A DNA stretch of 5,992 nt from Christensenella sp. UBA3792 (GCA_002369195.1 DFEW01000084.1:1-5992), one strand, 5' to 3'. Shown: positions 1 to 5,470, counted from the first letter of the stretch. Numbers and translations: made by a program. The notes: generated from the letters alone by a model not told the origin.

Positions 1-350
1 CCGACTGCCTTGAACGCTTCGACGAGCTTCTCTGCTTCTTCCTTGGAGATGCCTTCCTTGACGGCCTTGGGCGCGTTGTCGACAACTTCCTTTGCTTCCT
101 TGAGGCCGAGACCGGTCTGCTCGCGGACGACCTTGATGACCTTGATCTTTTCCGCACCGATGTCCTTGAGGATGACATCGAACTCGGTCTTCTCTTCCAC
201 TTCCTCAGCAGCTGCTGCTGCGGGGCCTGCGACTGCAACCGCGGTTGCTGCTGCGCTTACGCCGAACTCCTCTTCGAGAGCCTTAACGAGTTCGGAAAGT
301 TCCAAAACGGACATTGCCTTGATATCGGCGATCAGTTGTTCCTTATTCAT
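1..350 (-). CDS. rplL: Ribosomal protein L7/L12, partial (C-terminal end outside window)
   Basis: Large-subunit stalk protein: it binds the C-terminal helix of L10 as dimers and recruits translation GTPases such as EF-Tu and EF-G. The visible 116 complete codons start [10 protein letters not shown]. They show the N-terminal dimerisation helices, an Ala-rich hinge (about residues 33-50: [20 protein letters not shown]) and most of the globular C-terminal domain, including the conserved stretch [20 protein letters not shown] (about residues 67-86). Only about 5-10 residues are missing at the left window edge, judged from the usual length near 120-125. The ATG at 350-348 is fixed by an AAAGGAG site (358-364) 7 nt upstream. 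It lies 57 nt downstream of rplJ and is evidently co-transcribed with it. Identity is clear. Confidence 0.97.
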   Translation of the reverse strand, partial: MNKEQLIADIKAMSVLELSELVKALEEEFGVSAAATAVAVAGPAAAAAEEVEEKTEFDVILKDIGAEKIKVIKVVREQTGLGLKEAKEVVDNAPKAVKEGISKEEAEKLVEAFKAV

Positions 351-385
351 GATAAATCTCCTTTAAAAATTGTATTTTTGTTTGG

Positions 386-400
386 TACGGCTATGCCGTT
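386..400 (-). other. Small hairpin in the rplJ-rplL spacer
   Basis: The 57-nt gap between the rplJ stop (408-410) and the rplL start holds an inverted repeat: ACGGC (387-391) and GCCGT (395-399) around a 3-nt loop. No U-run follows directly on the minus strand, only an A-rich stretch and then the rplL ribosome binding site, so it is not a terminator. It could influence mRNA processing or the higher translation of L7/L12 relative to L10, but that is speculation. The stem is only 5 bp. Confidence 0.35.
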
Positions 401-407
401 TTGGTCG

Positions 408-938
408 TTATGCTTCCGCATTTTCCGCGGCGGGCGCGGCTTCGGAACCGTTCTTCTTCGCGATCTGGTCGAGCACGATTGCAAGACCGGAGATCGGGGA
501 CATCATGCTGCCGAGCAGGCGAGCGATGAGCACTTCGCGGCTGGGAAGATCTGCAATCGCTTCCACTTCCGCGGGCGTCGAGACTGTGCCTTCGACGATA
601 CCGCCCTTGAACTCGCACTTCTTGGACTTCTTGATGAAGTTCTTGAGAATTCTTGCCGGAGCGACCGCATCATCGTAACCGAATGCGAACGCGTTGGTTC
701 CGTGCAGCATATCGTCTGCACCGCTGAGTCCGAGCTCGTCTAAAGCGCGGCGCACGCAGTGGTTCTTCAAAACGACATACTCGACGTTTTCCTTGCGTAG
801 TTCGGCACGAAGCGCAGTATCCTCGGCAACGGTCAGTCCGCGATAATCGAACAGAATGACGGACTTGGCCTTCTTGACCTTCTCCGCGACTTCCGCGACC
901 TTTGCGGCCTTCATTTCGAGAATCTTTGCATTTGCCAT
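408..938 (-). CDS. rplJ: Ribosomal protein L10
   Basis: Large-subunit protein that anchors L7/L12 dimers to 23S rRNA and, in many bacteria, represses its own operon by binding the mRNA leader. The 176-residue product (usual length about 165-175) shows the family landmarks: an N-terminal helix rich in Ala and Lys, VILFDYRGLTVAED (about residues 28-41), ENVEYVVLKN (about 50-59), and a C-terminal helix (LLGSMMSPISGLAIVLDQIA) that binds L7/L12, ending in an Ala/Glu-rich tail. Where many homologues have KNTL, this protein reads KNHCV; this seems a family variant, not damage. The ATG at 938-936 is set by a full AAGGAGGTG site (944-952) 5 nt upstream. First gene of a unit with rplL, under the leader and promoter directly upstream. 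Confidence 0.97.
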   Translation of the reverse strand: MANAKILEMKAAKVAEVAEKVKKAKSVILFDYRGLTVAEDTALRAELRKENVEYVVLKNHCVRRALDELGLSGADDMLHGTNAFAFGYDDAVAPARILKNFIKKSKKCEFKGGIVEGTVSTPAEVEAIADLPSREVLIARLLGSMMSPISGLAIVLDQIAKKNGSEAAPAAENAEA

Positions 939-959
939 GGTTGCACCTCCTTATAAGAT

Positions 960-988
960 AAAAGCCCTCCGTCGCAGAACGGAGGACT
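960..988 (-). terminator. Attenuator hairpin of the rplJ leader
   Basis: On the minus strand the arms AGTCCTCCGT (988-979) and ACGGAGGGCT (972-963) form a 10-bp stem with one G-U pair and a 6-nt loop (978-973), followed by three more U residues (962-960) and a U-rich stretch. It ends 8 nt before the rplJ ribosome binding site, so it acts before the gene: an intrinsic terminator used as an attenuator. Its loop and 3' arm are complementary to an upstream leader segment (see the leader entry). Confidence 0.85.
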
Positions 989-1075
989 CGAAAACAAAAG
1001 GTGCTTTCTTGTCTACCTCGGCAGGATTTACACGCAATGCGACACCGGCTGTCTTTGGCGACGGAACTTTACCGT
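960..1075 (-). ncRNA. L10 leader (autoregulatory 5' UTR of rplJL)
   Basis: The transcribed leader carries the two sequence blocks I recognise from L10 leaders: CCAAAGACAGCCGGTG (1058-1043) and CCTGCCGAGGT (1025-1015), which pair to build the L10 binding region. The known mechanism in Bacillota is that L10-L12 complex binding favours a downstream terminator. The sequence supports a switch: TCCGTCGC (1065-1058) can pair perfectly with GCGACGGA (975-968), which covers part of the loop and the 3' arm of the attenuator. So antiterminator and terminator exclude each other. One oddity: the GCCGG/CCTGC stem (1049-1045 with 1025-1021) has a central C-U mismatch where many leaders have a full match. 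The 5' end at about 1075 is inferred from the promoter. Confidence 0.88.
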
Positions 1076-1080
1076 GGGAT

Positions 1081-1109
1081 ATTCTAACCGCTTTCCCCCG
1101 TTTTGTCAA
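1081..1109 (-). promoter_or_regulatory. Consensus sigma-A promoter of rplJL
   Basis: On the minus strand: TTGACA (1109-1104), a 17-bp spacer, TAGAAT (1086-1081). The -35 box is a perfect match and the -10 box differs at one position. The predicted start is at about 1075, giving a leader of roughly 135 nt before rplJ. This makes rplJL independent of whatever gene lies upstream. Confidence 0.92.
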
Positions 1110-1112
1110 GCG

Positions 1113-1141
1113 TTTTTTGCAAGATTTTTCGGAGTTTTTTT
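1113..1141 (-). promoter_or_regulatory. Phased A-tracts, likely UP element of the rplJL promoter
   Basis: Directly upstream of the -35 box the minus strand has three A-tracts: 6 A (1118-1113), 5 A (1129-1125) and 7 A (1141-1135). Their centres are about 11 bp apart, close to one helical turn. They fall at roughly -40 to -67, where the alpha subunit of RNA polymerase contacts UP elements, and the phasing predicts bent DNA. Two tracts lie in a repeated context, TTGCAAAAAA. Confidence 0.7.
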
Positions 1142-1147
1142 GCAAAG

Positions 1148-1915
1148 CTACCGGATGAATCCGAGATAGAAATCCAGCGCGTTGTAGAGCATATCGCCGG
1201 AGCAGACGTGCACGCTCGCATCGGTGCCGAAAATCGTCGCATCCTCATAGAGATCGCGGGCTCCCGTCAGCACCAGGATTGGTACGATTTCGTAGCCGTC
1301 GCCGAAAATGACGTCAAGGTACTGGCAGTACTTGGCGCACTGGTCGACCTCCTCCTGCTCGATCTTGTTCTTCATTTTGAACTCGAGCGAGAACGCATAG
1401 CGCTTCGTGACAAGCAGAACATCCGCGTAGATGCGGATATGCTTCGATTTTTTGATGCGCAGTTCGAAGGCGATTTCCCAGTCGTCGCTGAGCTTTTGCG
1501 GATAGCCGAACTCCCGAAGGTCGGAAAAGAGCGTTCGCATCGTCTGTCGCGCGTCGGTAAACGAGTGGATCAGACCGCGCGTATCGTTGAGACTGCGTCC
1601 GATGTTCTCGCAGCCGAGCTTCAGCACTTCGAGCCAGCGCGCCTCGTCCATCGCAAGGAACTCCCTGACCGACGAATAGTAGCCGGAGAACTCCGCCAAC
1701 CCGTAGTGCGGACGCGTCTGCGGAATCTGCCCGTGCCACAGGTATTCCTCGTCCTGCCAGCAAAGCTCGCGCATGAACGGCGACGCGTATAGAAAGTGGT
1801 TCACCGTTGCGCTGTCCACGCGCAGAACATGCGCGATGTCCTTCGCCTTGATGCCGTCCTCACTTTGGCAGATACACATATAAATCTTTCGTTCGATCGG
1901 ATCGATGCCTGACAT
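1148..1915 (-). CDS. Predicted winged-helix / PD-(D/E)XK nuclease, putative restriction endonuclease
   Basis: A 255-residue protein I cannot name. Residues about 5-62 look like a winged helix-turn-helix: a first helix, GIKAKDIAHVLRVDSATVNH as the helix pair (21-40), then an aromatic wing (CWQDEEYLWH, 52-61). Residues 63-140 are mostly helical and unassigned. Residues 145-215 fit the PD-(D/E)XK nuclease core: a strand with E147/E151, RIYADVLLV with D165, then SLEFKMK with E178 and K180, then a helix with Q192 and Y196 (DQCAKYCQYL), then hydrophobic strand VPILVLT. D165, E178-x-K180 and Q192 would be the metal-binding and catalytic set. No ATPase or transmembrane segment is present. It is divergent from a DNA methyltransferase, 155 bp away, hence the restriction proposal. 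A longer reading frame runs upstream to 2068, but the ATG at 1915-1913 has AAGGAG 6 nt before it and a good promoter that the longer frame would cross. Nuclease fold is probable; restriction role is inferred. Confidence 0.72.
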   Translation of the reverse strand: MSGIDPIERKIYMCICQSEDGIKAKDIAHVLRVDSATVNHFLYASPFMRELCWQDEEYLWHGQIPQTRPHYGLAEFSGYYSSVREFLAMDEARWLEVLKLGCENIGRSLNDTRGLIHSFTDARQTMRTLFSDLREFGYPQKLSDDWEIAFELRIKKSKHIRIYADVLLVTKRYAFSLEFKMKNKIEQEEVDQCAKYCQYLDVIFGDGYEIVPILVLTGARDLYEDATIFGTDASVHVCSGDMLYNALDFYLGFIR

Positions 1916-1921
1916 ACCCTT

Positions 1922-1927
1922 CTCCTT
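1922..1927 (-). promoter_or_regulatory. Ribosome binding site that fixes the nuclease start
   Basis: AAGGAG on the minus strand, 6 nt upstream of the ATG at 1915-1913. It decides against the upstream in-frame start codons, which lack such a site and lie ahead of the predicted promoter. Confidence 0.85.
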
Positions 1928-1935
1928 CGTGCAGC

Positions 1936-1964
1936 ATTGTACCACAGGATCGCTGCCGCCGCAA
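1936..1964 (-). promoter_or_regulatory. Extended -10 promoter of the nuclease gene
   Basis: On the minus strand TACAAT (1941-1936) is preceded directly by TGG, giving an extended -10 (TGn). A weak -35, TTGCGG (1964-1959), lies at 17 bp. The start would fall near 1929, giving a leader of only about 14 nt that begins close to the ribosome binding site. An inverted repeat, GCCGCA (1958-1963) and TGCGGC (1972-1977) with an 8-nt loop, overlaps the -35 and could be an operator. Confidence 0.68.
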
Positions 1965-1998
1965 GCGCAAATGCGGCTTTGTACATCCGAAATATTGA

Positions 1999-2040
1999 AC
2001 AAGATATAGGATTTTGCTTGCACTTCGGTACAAGATATAG
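1999..2040. repeat. 11-bp direct repeat in the divergent promoter region
   Basis: ACAAGATATAG occurs at 1999-2009 and again, identical, at 2030-2040. The start-to-start distance is 31 bp, about three helical turns, so both copies face the same side of the helix. The second copy fills the 3' part of the spacer of the methyltransferase promoter and abuts its -10 box, a position suited to a repressor or activator site. Candidate binders would be the nuclease's winged helix or the methyltransferase itself; neither is shown. Confidence 0.6.
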
Positions 2041-2046
2041 TACAAT
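2018..2046 (+). promoter_or_regulatory. Promoter of the DNA methyltransferase gene
   Basis: TTGCAC (2018-2023), 17-bp spacer, TACAAT (2041-2046). Four of six -35 bases and five of six -10 bases fit the consensus. The start would be near 2053, giving a short leader with GGAGG at 2061-2065 before the ATG at 2071. It is back to back with the nuclease promoter; the -35 boxes are about 54 bp apart. Confidence 0.75.
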
Positions 2047-2070
2047 AAAGAAAAAGCGCCGGAGGCATAT

Positions 2071-3270
2071 ATGCGCGTATTTTGCACAGAGGAGTTTCAC
2101 CGTTCGGGCGGCGGCGGAACCTTTTATCTTTCCAAGGCCGAGGACCTTCTTGCCGACCTGATCGAACAGTATGCGGGAAAGGTCCGGCTCATCTACCTGG
2201 ACCCGCCGTTTTGCACCGGCGAGTCGTTCAAGATGCGCATCGGCAAGGGCAAGCAGGCGCAGACCGTCGTGCTCTACGAGGACAAGCTCGATGAGCAGAG
2301 CTACCTTGCGTGGCTCAAAACGATTCTTTTGGGCTGCCACCGGCTTTTGGATGCGCGCGGATCAATCTATCTGCACCTCGATTACCGCATGTCGCACAAG
2401 GCGCGGCTGCTCCTGGACGAGATTTTCGGCGAAGCGAACTTCATGAACGAAATCATCTGGGCATATCGTTCCGGCGGACGCGCAACTCGCTGCTATCCGA
2501 GAAAGCACGATACGATTCTCTTCTACCGCAAGAGCAAAAAGGTGCTGTTCAACATCGCCGCGGTCGGCACGCCGCGCGGACCGGAGCGCCGCAATCACAT
2601 GAAGCGCTTCATCGACGACGACGGACGCATCGGCTTTTCGATCCGCTCGAACGGCAAGACCTACACCTATTACGAGGACTCCCTCATCTATCCGTCCGAC
2701 GTTTGGTCGGACATCGAGCATCTGCAGCAAAAGGACCGCGAACGCACCGGATTCTTGACGCAGAAGCCGGAAGCGCTGCTTCGGCGCATCATTTCCGCCT
2801 CCTCCGAGCCCGGCGATCTCGTCGTCGACCTGTTCTCCGGCAGCGGCACGACCGCCGCGGTCGCAACGAAGCTCGACCGGCGGTTCATCGCCGTGGATCA
2901 GAGCGCGGTCGCCTGCGCGCTGCTGCGCAAGCGTCAGCTCGGCGTAACGAGCGAACCGACGCTGACCGACGGTGCCCCGCATCCGCTGACGATCCGCTAT
3001 CCGGTCGACCGCACCCCCTGCCGCATCGGTGCGGAGATCATCCTCAAGGGCGACAAGCGGTATGTGCAGTTGAAGAAAACGCAATTTTCCGGCAAGGACG
3101 CAGCGCCGATCTACGCCGCAACCGGCTACGTGGACGGCGCAACCTTCTGCGCGGTGCAGGCAAACTGCGCGCCGAAGCTCCCGATCCTGCTCCCGCTCGC
3201 CACGGACCGCACGCCGGTGCTGCATGTGGTCGGCGTACACGGCGAACAGGCGTTCTTCACGCTCGAATAA
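2071..3270 (+). CDS. Beta-class site-specific DNA methyltransferase (probably N6-adenine)
   Basis: Transfers a methyl group from S-adenosylmethionine to a base in a specific DNA site. The 399 residues show motif IV early (LIYLDPPFCTG, D44-P-P-F47), then a variable stretch (about 130-220) likely holding the target-recognition region, then motif X (FLTQKPEALL, 228-237) and motif I (VVDLFSGSGTT, 251-261), followed by motif II (FIAVDQS). The order IV-TRD-X-I defines the beta class. DPPF, not SPPY, favours N6-adenine over N4-cytosine. Residues about 285-399 follow the catalytic domain and match no domain I recognise; they include alternating beta-like segments and Cys at 317, 350 and 356. The ATG has GGAGG 5 nt upstream. 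All catalytic motifs are intact. It is divergent from the predicted nuclease and probably protects its sites; an orphan regulatory methyltransferase is the alternative. The target sequence cannot be read from this window. Confidence 0.93.
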   Translation: MRVFCTEEFHRSGGGGTFYLSKAEDLLADLIEQYAGKVRLIYLDPPFCTGESFKMRIGKGKQAQTVVLYEDKLDEQSYLAWLKTILLGCHRLLDARGSIYLHLDYRMSHKARLLLDEIFGEANFMNEIIWAYRSGGRATRCYPRKHDTILFYRKSKKVLFNIAAVGTPRGPERRNHMKRFIDDDGRIGFSIRSNGKTYTYYEDSLIYPSDVWSDIEHLQQKDRERTGFLTQKPEALLRRIISASSEPGDLVVDLFSGSGTTAAVATKLDRRFIAVDQSAVACALLRKRQLGVTSEPTLTDGAPHPLTIRYPVDRTPCRIGAEIILKGDKRYVQLKKTQFSGKDAAPIYAATGYVDGATFCAVQANCAPKLPILLPLATDRTPVLHVVGVHGEQAFFTLE

Positions 3271-3278
3271 TTTCACGC

Positions 3279-3315
3279 AAAAAAAGATTCTCCGTCAACG
3301 GCGGAGAATCTTTTT
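3279..3315. terminator. Bidirectional terminator between convergent genes
   Basis: GATTCTCCG (3286-3294) pairs with CGGAGAATC (3302-3310) around a 7-nt loop, flanked by seven A (3279-3285) and five T (3311-3315). Read either way it is a 9-bp stem with A/T pairs below it and a U-run, so it can end both the methyltransferase message (+) and the membrane-protein message (-). It fills nearly the whole 56-bp gap between them. Confidence 0.92.
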
Positions 3316-3326
3316 AAGTTCTATGC

Positions 3327-4223
3327 TTATTCCTGCGAGTCCGCTGCGGATACGGTCGGTTCCTCTTCAGGTGCTGCCGGCTGTTCTTCCGGCGCATCAT
3401 CCGTTTCGAGCATATGACCGCACTTCGCACAGAATCTGGCTTCGCCGATGATGTACGGATTGCCGCAGCGCGGGCAGAAACGCGTGTTTTCCGTAATCGC
3501 AACCTTAGCGGTGCGTTTTACTTCGCGAACGCGCACGGGTTTGGGCGTGGGGTGTTCGATTTCCTCATAGTAGCCCGCATGAACGAGGCCGGATACCATC
3601 GCGCACAGTGCGAGCAACACGCCGAACACCAGCCAGCCGATGCCGAAGTAGCCGAGCGTAACCCACATCGGCGCGTCGATCGCGAACTGGAACAGTGCCG
3701 TGCTGCCGATGATCGAGCCGAACGCCAATGTGCAGATCGCAGCAATGATGAGATCGTTCAGGAACATTCTGCCGCGATAGCCCTTGGTCTTCTGCGAGGA
3801 GATCTTGAGCGCATCGAGCGGATCGACATCCGGATTATCGAGTAGGATGTACGGCACGAGACGATATTCGTAAATCTTGATCAGCGCGAACACGAAGCCC
3901 GCGATCGGGATCAGACCCCAGATGAAGATCCACAGATACTTCCATGCCATGCCCTTTAGCACGCGCACGAATGTTTCTTTATCCTTGAATACATCGAGCA
4001 TATCCTTTGCCGCAATACCGGTTTCGCCGCGCAGCACGCGCAGGTACATCCAGTTCAGCGAGGTGTACATCAAAATGCCGATCACCAAACCCGCTGCCGG
4101 AATGCCGAAGAACAGAACGCAGCCGAGATACATCAGAAGCGTCACGAACATGGACAAGCCGAACACGCGAAGCGGTTTTTTGAACAGCGCCTTGAGCGCG
4201 CGGCCGATCATTTGAAATACCAT
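3327..4223 (-). CDS. DUF975-type membrane protein with C-terminal zinc ribbon
   Basis: A 298-residue integral membrane protein of unknown function. Hydrophobic segments lie at about 20-40, 42-60, 97-117, 158-182 and 187-217, giving five or six membrane passes. The stretch LVPYILLDNPDVDPLDALKI (122-141), followed by S..KTKGYRGR, is what I know from DUF975 proteins of Bacillota. A soluble tail carries a zinc ribbon, CPRCG (C250, C253) and CAKCG (C265, C268), then an acidic Pro/Ala/Glu-rich end. DUF975 proteins often lack such a ribbon, so this is a fusion-like architecture. The ATG at 4223-4221 follows a purine-rich AAGGGGGAAGGG site; a second ATG at codon 5 is possible. It is a single-gene unit with its own promoter and terminator, downstream of dnaJ but separated from it. 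The link to the neighbours is not evident. Confidence 0.8.
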   Translation of the reverse strand: MVFQMIGRALKALFKKPLRVFGLSMFVTLLMYLGCVLFFGIPAAGLVIGILMYTSLNWMYLRVLRGETGIAAKDMLDVFKDKETFVRVLKGMAWKYLWIFIWGLIPIAGFVFALIKIYEYRLVPYILLDNPDVDPLDALKISSQKTKGYRGRMFLNDLIIAAICTLAFGSIIGSTALFQFAIDAPMWVTLGYFGIGWLVFGVLLALCAMVSGLVHAGYYEEIEHPTPKPVRVREVKRTAKVAITENTRFCPRCGNPYIIGEARFCAKCGHMLETDDAPEEQPAAPEEEPTVSAADSQE

Positions 4224-4260
4224 TTCCCTTCCCCCTTAAAAGCAGTTTGATTCTTTGTAT

Positions 4261-4289
4261 ATTTTACTTCCGTTTTCGACCGATGTCAA
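4261..4289 (-). promoter_or_regulatory. Strong promoter of the DUF975/zinc-ribbon gene
   Basis: On the minus strand: TTGACA (4289-4284), 17-bp spacer, TAAAAT (4266-4261). The -35 is perfect and the -10 has one mismatch. The start would be near 4254, about 30 nt before the ATG. It begins only 7 bp after the dnaJ terminator. Confidence 0.9.
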
Positions 4290-4295
4290 CCGGAA

Positions 4296-4325
4296 ATGAA
4301 AAAGCGATCCGTTTTCGGATCGCTT
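4296..4325 (-). terminator. Intrinsic terminator of the dnaK-dnaJ unit
   Basis: AAGCGATCCG (4325-4316 on the minus strand) pairs perfectly with CGGATCGCTT (4311-4302) around a 4-nt AAAA loop, followed by UUU, C, A, UUU. It starts 5 nt after the dnaJ stop codon. Confidence 0.93.
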
Positions 4326-4330
4326 CTGTC

Positions 4331-5455
4331 TCATTTGAAGATGTCCTTGAGCGGACGCTTTTTGTTTTTCTGCACGACCGGCTTGCCCTCGAGCGCCGCA
4401 AGCTGTTCGAGGATCGCGCGTTCCTGCAAAGAAACCTTCCTGGGAACCTCGACGTTGACCGTAACGAACATGTCGCCCTTGCCCTGCTGCTGCAGCTTCT
4501 GCACGCCTTGATCGCGCAGGCGGAACGTGGTCCCGATCTGCGTGCCCTGCGGCACGGTGTACTTGATCTGACCCGTCAGCGTCGGCACCGTAATCTCGCC
4601 GCCGAGCACCGCCGTGGTATACGGGATGTTCATATTGAGCAGCAAGTCGCTGCCGCGGCGCACGAACTGCGCATGCGGGCGTACGGAAATCGTGACGTAC
4701 AGGTTGCCGCGCGGACCGCCCTTATAGCCGGCGTCGCCCTCGTTGCGCATGTTGATCGTCTGACCGTCGTCAATGCCCGCCGGAATCTTAAGCGAGAGCC
4801 GCTTGAGCCGTCTGACGCGTCCCTTGCCGCGGCATTCCGCGCACGGCTCGGATATGATCTTGCCCGTTCCGCGGCAGGCGGAGCAGGGACGGTTGATCGT
4901 CGTCGTGCCGAACAGCGTGTTCTGCTGAATGCGCACCTGACCCGTGCCCTTGCACGTCTGGCAGCGCTGCGGCTGCGTCCCGGGCTTTGCGCCGGAACCG
5001 CCGCACACGTCGCAGACCTCCTCGCGCGTGACGCCGAGCTCCTTCTCCGTGCCGAACGCCGCCTCTTCGAACGACAGCGTCAGGTTGTAGCGGATGTCGT
5101 CGCCGGTCATCGGAGCGTTGCGGTTCTGCGTCTGCGCGCCGAAGCCGCCGAAGATCGTGCTGAAGATATCGCCGAACCCGTCGAATCCGGTTGCGCCGGT
5201 GAACGGGTTGCCGCCGCCCATCGTGGGATCGAACGCCGCGTGACCAAACTGGTCGTACTTCTCGCGCTTTTCTGGATCGGACAGCACCTCGTACGCCTCG
5301 TTCAGCTCCTTAAACTCGGCTTCCTTCGCCGCGTCGCCGGGATGCAGATCGGGGTGACAGGTCTTTGCTTTTTTGCGAAACGCGCTTTTGATGTCCGCGT
5401 CCGAGGCGTCCTTCGCTACGCCGAGCACCTCATAATAATCTCGTTTACTCTCCAC
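4331..5455 (-). CDS. dnaJ: Chaperone protein DnaJ (Hsp40, type I)
   Basis: Cytosolic co-chaperone that delivers unfolded substrates to DnaK and stimulates its ATPase. The 374 residues (usual about 370-385) carry all type I domains: J domain at 5-70 with the HPD tripeptide at 34-36, a Gly/Phe-rich linker at about 71-107, and four zinc motifs CxxCxGxG at 148-155 (CDVCGGSG), 165-172 (CQTCKGTG), 191-198 (CSACRGTG) and 205-212 (CAECRGKG). Two C-terminal substrate-binding domains follow. All eight zinc-binding cysteines are present, so the protein should be active. The start is GTG (5455-5453), with GAGG 7 nt upstream; no ATG fits before the J domain. It follows dnaK by 63 nt with a hairpin in between, and ends in a strong terminator. 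No CIRCE operator lies in the visible part; control would come from upstream of dnaK. Confidence 0.98.
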   Translation of the reverse strand: MESKRDYYEVLGVAKDASDADIKSAFRKKAKTCHPDLHPGDAAKEAEFKELNEAYEVLSDPEKREKYDQFGHAAFDPTMGGGNPFTGATGFDGFGDIFSTIFGGFGAQTQNRNAPMTGDDIRYNLTLSFEEAAFGTEKELGVTREEVCDVCGGSGAKPGTQPQRCQTCKGTGQVRIQQNTLFGTTTINRPCSACRGTGKIISEPCAECRGKGRVRRLKRLSLKIPAGIDDGQTINMRNEGDAGYKGGPRGNLYVTISVRPHAQFVRRGSDLLLNMNIPYTTAVLGGEITVPTLTGQIKYTVPQGTQIGTTFRLRDQGVQKLQQQGKGDMFVTVNVEVPRKVSLQERAILEQLAALEGKPVVQKNKKRPLKDIFK

Positions 5456-5470
5456 GTCCTTACCTCACAA

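Noticed and set aside
1152..1163. Small hairpin at the end of the nuclease gene as a possible terminator
   Set aside because: The stem CGGA/TCCG has only 4 bp and no U-run follows on the minus strand; the A-tracts after it are of the wrong base for termination in that direction.
1103..1792. Open frame of 229 codons on the plus strand opposite the nuclease gene
   Set aside because: It is the antisense shadow of the nuclease frame, has no good start signal and begins inside the rplJL promoter.
1916..2068. In-frame extension of the nuclease gene to an upstream ATG at 2068 (306 residues)
   Set aside because: The extra 51 residues cover the divergent promoter region, are Cys-rich and do not look like a domain, and lack a ribosome binding site. 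The ATG at 1915 has AAGGAG at 6 nt.
2310..3317. Long open frames overlapping the methyltransferase on both strands (up to about 335 codons)
   Set aside because: They are Arg/Ala/His-rich translations of a GC-rich gene in other frames, without ribosome binding sites or recognisable motifs, while the methyltransferase frame has all catalytic motifs.
1916..3326. Attachment sites, terminal inverted repeats or integrase remnants around the nuclease/methyltransferase pair
   Set aside because: No matching terminal repeats, target duplications or recombinase fragments were seen at either border; the only repeats are in the promoter region and the terminator.
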